Assembly: GCA_946480675.1 (NCBI GenBank)
Contig: CAMLKS010000092.1
Span: 1-8,213 of the forward strand
From: an uncultured Bacteroidota bacterium
GTDB taxonomy: Bacteria > Bacteroidota > Bacteroidia > Chitinophagales > Chitinophagaceae
Length of the DNA stretch: 8,213 nt
Direction: 5' to 3'
The notes below the pieces were generated by a model. It ran no database searches. It was not told where the DNA came from and saw only the letters and a program-made list of their open reading frames with translations. Of this stretch, positions 5,056 through 8,213 are shown one piece after another. Made by a program: the position numbers and the translations under genes. Position 1 is the stretch's first letter. Each line of letters begins with the position of its first letter.

Positions 5056-7233
5056 TTGCAAATAATACCCACATATAAGCAATGGAATAAACTGGCCGAA
5101 CAGGAAGCATTTGAGCCTGTTATGGGCTGGGGGTTTCGCATGGCCATTACGGCTATTGCGCCTGTGATATGGGGCATCTATACAGGCAGAACAATGGATG
5201 CCAGTTGGATAACCCTGACAGCAGAAAGCATCTGCTGGGTAGAACTGAAGGGTTCTTTCGCACAAAGGCTGCGCATATTGGCAGGCGGCATCCTGCTTAC
5301 GCTTATTTTCTCTATGCTGGGTAGTATCACCGGTACTAATATCTGGCTGAGCGTTGTGGCCATGCTGGGTGTAGGCTTTATATCGGGCCTGTTTAAAAAC
5401 CTGGGCGACCGTGGTGCAGGATTGGCCATATGCGTATACGTAATATTTCTTATCACCAATGCCTACCCAACGCGTGATATACATGAGTTGCAGCACCGTG
5501 CAGGGCTTGTATTGGCAGGTGGCCTTTGGAATGCACTGCTGGGTATGGTGGCTGTAGTAGCCATGCCTGAGCAGCAGCCTTACCGCCGCACAGTAGCTGT
5601 GATATGGAAACAAATATCATCGCTCATCAACACGGTAGCTAAAGGATGGGATGGCACTAGCGTGCGCAGCTCGCTGAGAGATATTTACCTGAAAGAAAAA
5701 GAAGTACGCAGTGCGATAGATGTATCGCTGCACCTGTATGAAACCACTGCACACCAGGTGAGTAAGAAAGACGGCGATGAATATGAACTGGCACAGATAC
5801 GCAAGGCTACATCGCTGGTAGGTACGCACATCATTGCCATGAGTGATGAGATGGAGCAGATAAGCATAAGGGATACAAACGAGAACCTGCGCTTAAAACT
5901 ATATGCGTTGCTGAAGGCATTGCAACAAACCGTAGACCGTATGGGTGTGTACATCATTACGCTGAAACCGGAAGAAGAGCTGCTGCTATCATCGCGCGTG
6001 AGCCGTGTGCAAAAAATGATAGCACTGCTAAAAGAATATAACTACGACATTAACGACCCGCATACAGAGATATACAAAAGGGTAACGCAACTGGCAGAAC
6101 GTTCGCTAAAGCTCATAGAAAGTGTGATAGGGCGCCTGGAAACTCTGGGTAAAGGATTGTCTGTTTACCGCTCTTATTCGCTTATCAAAACCATCTTCAT
6201 ACTTCACCCCAAGCATTGGCTGCGCAGTTTAGAGATACTTTTCAATTTCAACACCTTTACTACTCGCTATGCACTACGGTCGGCTGTGGCCTCGGCACTG
6301 GCATTATTCATATCCTTATGGTTTAAAATAGACCATGGCTACTGGATACCCTTCACGGTTATCATCGTATTGCAACCTTACTTTGGTGCTACCTTAAAAA
6401 AAGCCATAGACCGTGTAATAGGTACCGTATTGGGAGGATTGGCCGGTGGATTGTTCCTGTATTTACCAACAGGCATATTTCTGCAAGAAGCCATACTGTT
6501 TGCCAGTTTTGTGCTGATGGTATACTTCCTGCACAAGCGCTATTCGGTAGCTGTATTCTTCATCACGCTCAGCCTTGTAATGCTGTTTGATGTGGAGGAG
6601 ACCCTGAACCCGGTACTGCTGCTCACACGCGCGGGTTCTACTATTGGTGGTGCGGGGCTGGCTATCATTGCCGGATTTGCCCTGCTGCCGCACTGGGATA
6701 AAAAATGGCTACCACGCCATATGACCACGGCCATTTGCGCAAACTATAATTACTTCATAGCAACCTTTTTCGGAACGAAGGCGCTAATAAACTGGACGAG
6801 GCAAAAACGCAACGCAGAATCGAAAAACAGCAATGCATTTGATTCTTTCAACCGCTATATGCAGGAACCCAGCCTGAAGCGGAAGAGCTACGCCATATAT
6901 TATCACCTCATTACCCATAATGTACGCATCACGCGAGAGTTGAATAACATTCACCTGGAACAGGAGCATAAAAATGAAGCTGAAGGTGGTATACTAACTA
7001 CCAACCAATTGCAGCGCCTGAACCTGTGCCTGTACTGGTTCAACAACAACATGGAATTAGTGCGTCAAATCAACCCCGACATACCGGCACAGACGGCGCC
7101 GCAACAGCCATTGCCTGTTGCACTCACCAGTCAGCAGCTTTTATACATCGACCGGATGATCATAGAACTAAAGGCTATGAACAGCGACCTGCAGAAGCTG
7201 TCGCAAGCGGGCCAGAATAATAATGTAGTTTAG
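5056..7233 (+). CDS. FUSC family (YccS-like) inner membrane protein
   Basis: This 725-residue membrane protein has the duplicated FUSC layout. A first bundle of about six transmembrane helices (25-170) is followed by a soluble, mainly helical region (175-400, with coiled-coil-like stretches near 275-365). A second membrane bundle (404-545) and a soluble tail (546-725) follow. The second bundle begins with the FUSC signature YWIPFTVIIVLQP (429-441), then GATLKKAIDRVIGTVLGG (444-461). Relatives include E. coli YccS and AaeB-type efflux proteins and the fusaric-acid resistance family, so export of small organic compounds is possible, but no substrate can be read from the sequence. The likely start is TTG at 5056, 3 bases after the redoxin stop; the first in-frame ATG, at 5122, would remove the conserved-looking stretch before the first helix. 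It is 4 bases from acpH. Confidence 0.88.
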   Translation: MQIIPTYKQWNKLAEQEAFEPVMGWGFRMAITAIAPVIWGIYTGRTMDASWITLTAESICWVELKGSFAQRLRILAGGILLTLIFSMLGSITGTNIWLSVVAMLGVGFISGLFKNLGDRGAGLAICVYVIFLITNAYPTRDIHELQHRAGLVLAGGLWNALLGMVAVVAMPEQQPYRRTVAVIWKQISSLINTVAKGWDGTSVRSSLRDIYLKEKEVRSAIDVSLHLYETTAHQVSKKDGDEYELAQIRKATSLVGTHIIAMSDEMEQISIRDTNENLRLKLYALLKALQQTVDRMGVYIITLKPEEELLLSSRVSRVQKMIALLKEYNYDINDPHTEIYKRVTQLAERSLKLIESVIGRLETLGKGLSVYRSYSLIKTIFILHPKHWLRSLEILFNFNTFTTRYALRSAVASALALFISLWFKIDHGYWIPFTVIIVLQPYFGATLKKAIDRVIGTVLGGLAGGLFLYLPTGIFLQEAILFASFVLMVYFLHKRYSVAVFFITLSLVMLFDVEETLNPVLLLTRAGSTIGGAGLAIIAGFALLPHWDKKWLPRHMTTAICANYNYFIATFFGTKALINWTRQKRNAESKNSNAFDSFNRYMQEPSLKRKSYAIYYHLITHNVRITRELNNIHLEQEHKNEAEGGILTTNQLQRLNLCLYWFNNNMELVRQINPDIPAQTAPQQPLPVALTSQQLLYIDRMIIELKAMNSDLQKLSQAGQNNNVV

Positions 7234-7237
7234 CATC

Positions 7238-7828
7238 ATGAATTACCTGGGACATGCTTTTCTTTCTTTTGGCGATACGGATATACTGACCGGAAATATG
7301 ATAGCCGACCATGTAAAGGGCATGAAAGCACTGCAACACTTTCCGGAAGGCATACAAAATGGCATAAAGCTGCACCGGAAAATAGACCTGTTTACAGATA
7401 CGCATCCTGCCAACCAGCGTGCTAAATTATGGTTTAGAGAAACTTACGGATTATACTCAGGGGCCATAATTGATACCGTATACGACCACTTCCTTGCTAA
7501 CGACCCGAAACATTTTCCTTCTGAAAAACAGCTATTCGACTTCACACAGAAAACATACAACCAACTATCATCCAATCAACAATACTTACCTGAAATATTT
7601 GCTTCATACTTTCCTCATATGCAGCAACATAACTGGCTGTATGGCTACCGCATGCTGCCCGGTGTGCAACGCTCGCTGACAGGGCTTTCGCGCAGGGCCA
7701 AGTATATGCCACCGGTGGAAGAAGCATACAACATATTCATCGCCCATTTTTACGAGCTGAACCAGTGCTATTATGAATTTATGGATGATGTAATTACATT
7801 TGTTAAAGTTGAGTTAACCACGCTATAA
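7238..7828 (+). CDS. acpH: Acyl carrier protein phosphodiesterase
   Basis: This 196-residue cytoplasmic hydrolase removes the 4'-phosphopantetheine arm from holo-ACP, giving apo-ACP, and is Mn-dependent in characterised members (DUF479 family). The N-terminus MNYLGHAFLSF is typical. Probable metal and catalytic motifs are GNMIADHVKG (19-28, Asp24), LHRKIDLFTDTHP (45-57) and SGAIIDTVYDHFLA (74-87, with Asp79, Asp83 and His84). Length is normal for the family. The ATG at 7238 lies 4 bases after the FUSC stop, so it is the last gene of the redoxin-FUSC-acpH operon. No acyl-carrier or fatty-acid gene is nearby, so the link to FUSC may be only co-expression. A possible weak terminator spans its stop codon. 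Confidence 0.9.
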   Translation: MNYLGHAFLSFGDTDILTGNMIADHVKGMKALQHFPEGIQNGIKLHRKIDLFTDTHPANQRAKLWFRETYGLYSGAIIDTVYDHFLANDPKHFPSEKQLFDFTQKTYNQLSSNQQYLPEIFASYFPHMQQHNWLYGYRMLPGVQRSLTGLSRRAKYMPPVEEAYNIFIAHFYELNQCYYEFMDDVITFVKVELTTL

Positions 7829-7852
7829 ACCTTGCGTGGCATATTTATTTTT
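7818..7852 (+). terminator. Possible weak terminator at the end of acpH
   Basis: CCACGC (7818-7823) can pair with GCGTGG (7834-7839) around a 10-base loop that contains the stop codon. A T-rich run (7844-7852) starts four bases later. The 6-bp stem is short, and ribosomes ending at 7828 would cover it, so termination is uncertain. Confidence 0.4.
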
Positions 7853-7853
7853 G
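7846..7853 (+). promoter_or_regulatory. Predicted -7 box of the serine hydrolase gene
   Basis: TATTTTTG matches the Bacteroidota -7 consensus TAnnTTTG completely and would give a leader of about 15-20 bases before the ATG at 7876. No clear -33 TTTG lies 18-20 bases upstream. It is the same octamer as the -7 box of the UbiA-like gene. Confidence 0.45.
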
Positions 7854-7875
7854 AAGTTTCCCCGAACACATAGAA

Positions 7876-8213
7876 ATGCGCAAATACTTTTTTCCATATA
7901 TAGCCACAGTTATCCTGTGCATACTCATTGTTGCTTGTCATTCTAAAACAGAACCGGTTGCTGCCAACCCGCGTTTTCATGAAGAGCCGAAGAAGTTTAG
8001 CGGCGGGATGAAGCTAACTTATACGGACAGTTCTGCACCGGAATATAAACGCATGATACAGCGCCTGGATTCATTTTACAAGATACAAACGCGTGTAGGT
8101 TTTAATGGTAGCGTGCTGGTAGGTTATAAAGGAAAGATACTGTATGAACGCTATTATGGATCTGCCAACCGTGAGCAAGGGCAACCGCTGAATGTGAACA
8201 GCGCTTCGCAGCT
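7876..8213 (+). CDS. Serine hydrolase (class C beta-lactamase-like) lipoprotein, 3' truncated by window
   Basis: Only the first 112 residues are present; the frame is open to the window end. A signal peptide (MRKYFFPYIA start, hydrophobic to residue 20) ends in the lipobox IVAC with Cys21, so it is probably a membrane-anchored lipoprotein. Residues 73-95, including FNGSVLVGYKGKILYERYYG, are the usual first strands of the beta-lactamase/penicillin-binding-protein-like serine hydrolases (PF00144 type). The window stops at VNSASQ, just where such proteins run into the catalytic SxxK motif, so neither the catalytic residues nor the substrate (peptidoglycan peptide, ester or beta-lactam) can be judged. 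The start is the ATG at 7876, which gives the lipoprotein signal. It has its own -7 box and is probably not part of the acpH operon. Confidence 0.82.
   Translation, partial: MRKYFFPYIATVILCILIVACHSKTEPVAANPRFHEEPKKFSGGMKLTYTDSSAPEYKRMIQRLDSFYKIQTRVGFNGSVLVGYKGKILYERYYGSANREQGQPLNVNSASQ

Noticed and set aside
5041..5613. 190-codon open frame antisense to the start of the FUSC gene
   Set aside because: Cys/Tyr/His-rich shadow translation without a domain, opposite clearly conserved membrane helices of FUSC.
7542..7980. Antisense open frames across acpH and the lipoprotein start (7542-7727 and 7771-7980)
   Set aside because: Short, without domain or promoter; the plus-strand genes explain the DNA.

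Overview
The window looks like ordinary chromosomal DNA from a member of the Bacteroidota, most probably a Chitinophagaceae-like bacterium. This is an inference from four signs. One gene carries a type IX secretion (T9SS) C-terminal sorting domain. Genes lack Shine-Dalgarno sequences. Upstream regions carry matches to the Bacteroidota promoter consensus (TTTG-N19-TAnnTTTG). The TrmB and DUF5522 proteins are of Bacteroidota type. I see no transposase, integrase, CRISPR array, tRNA, rRNA or phage gene, and base composition and codon use look even throughout.

Layout. On the minus strand at the left, trmB (tRNA m7G46 methyltransferase, 188-880) overlaps a small cysteine-rich DUF5522 protein (7-204). 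Divergent from trmB is a secreted T9SS cargo protein with a choice-of-anchor V domain (1075-1935). It converges, at a shared hairpin terminator, on a degenerate UbiA-like membrane protein (1986-2831, minus). Upstream of that on the minus strand is an acyl-CoA carboxylase beta subunit (2897-4435). A 131-bp divergent promoter region separates it from a rightward run: a secreted TlpA-like thioredoxin (4567-5052), a large FUSC-type membrane protein (5056-7233) and an ACP phosphodiesterase (7238-7828). The gaps of 3 and 4 bp make these three an operon. The last gene, a serine-hydrolase (class C beta-lactamase-like) lipoprotein starting at 7876, is cut off by the window end just before its expected catalytic SxxK motif.

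How the genes work together. Most units are independent housekeeping or envelope functions. Only the trmB/DUF5522 pair and the redoxin-FUSC-AcpH run look co-expressed. I found no convincing new multi-gene system. The more interesting points are smaller: the loss of the first Asp-rich motif in the UbiA-like protein, a CX4CH motif in the T9SS cargo, the coupling of trmB to a Cys-cluster protein, and a repeated arrangement in which the T-run after one gene's hairpin is also the -7 box (TATTTTTG) of the next gene. No gene-free stretch exceeds 300 bases; the longest are 881-1074 and 4436-4566, and both mainly hold divergent promoters.
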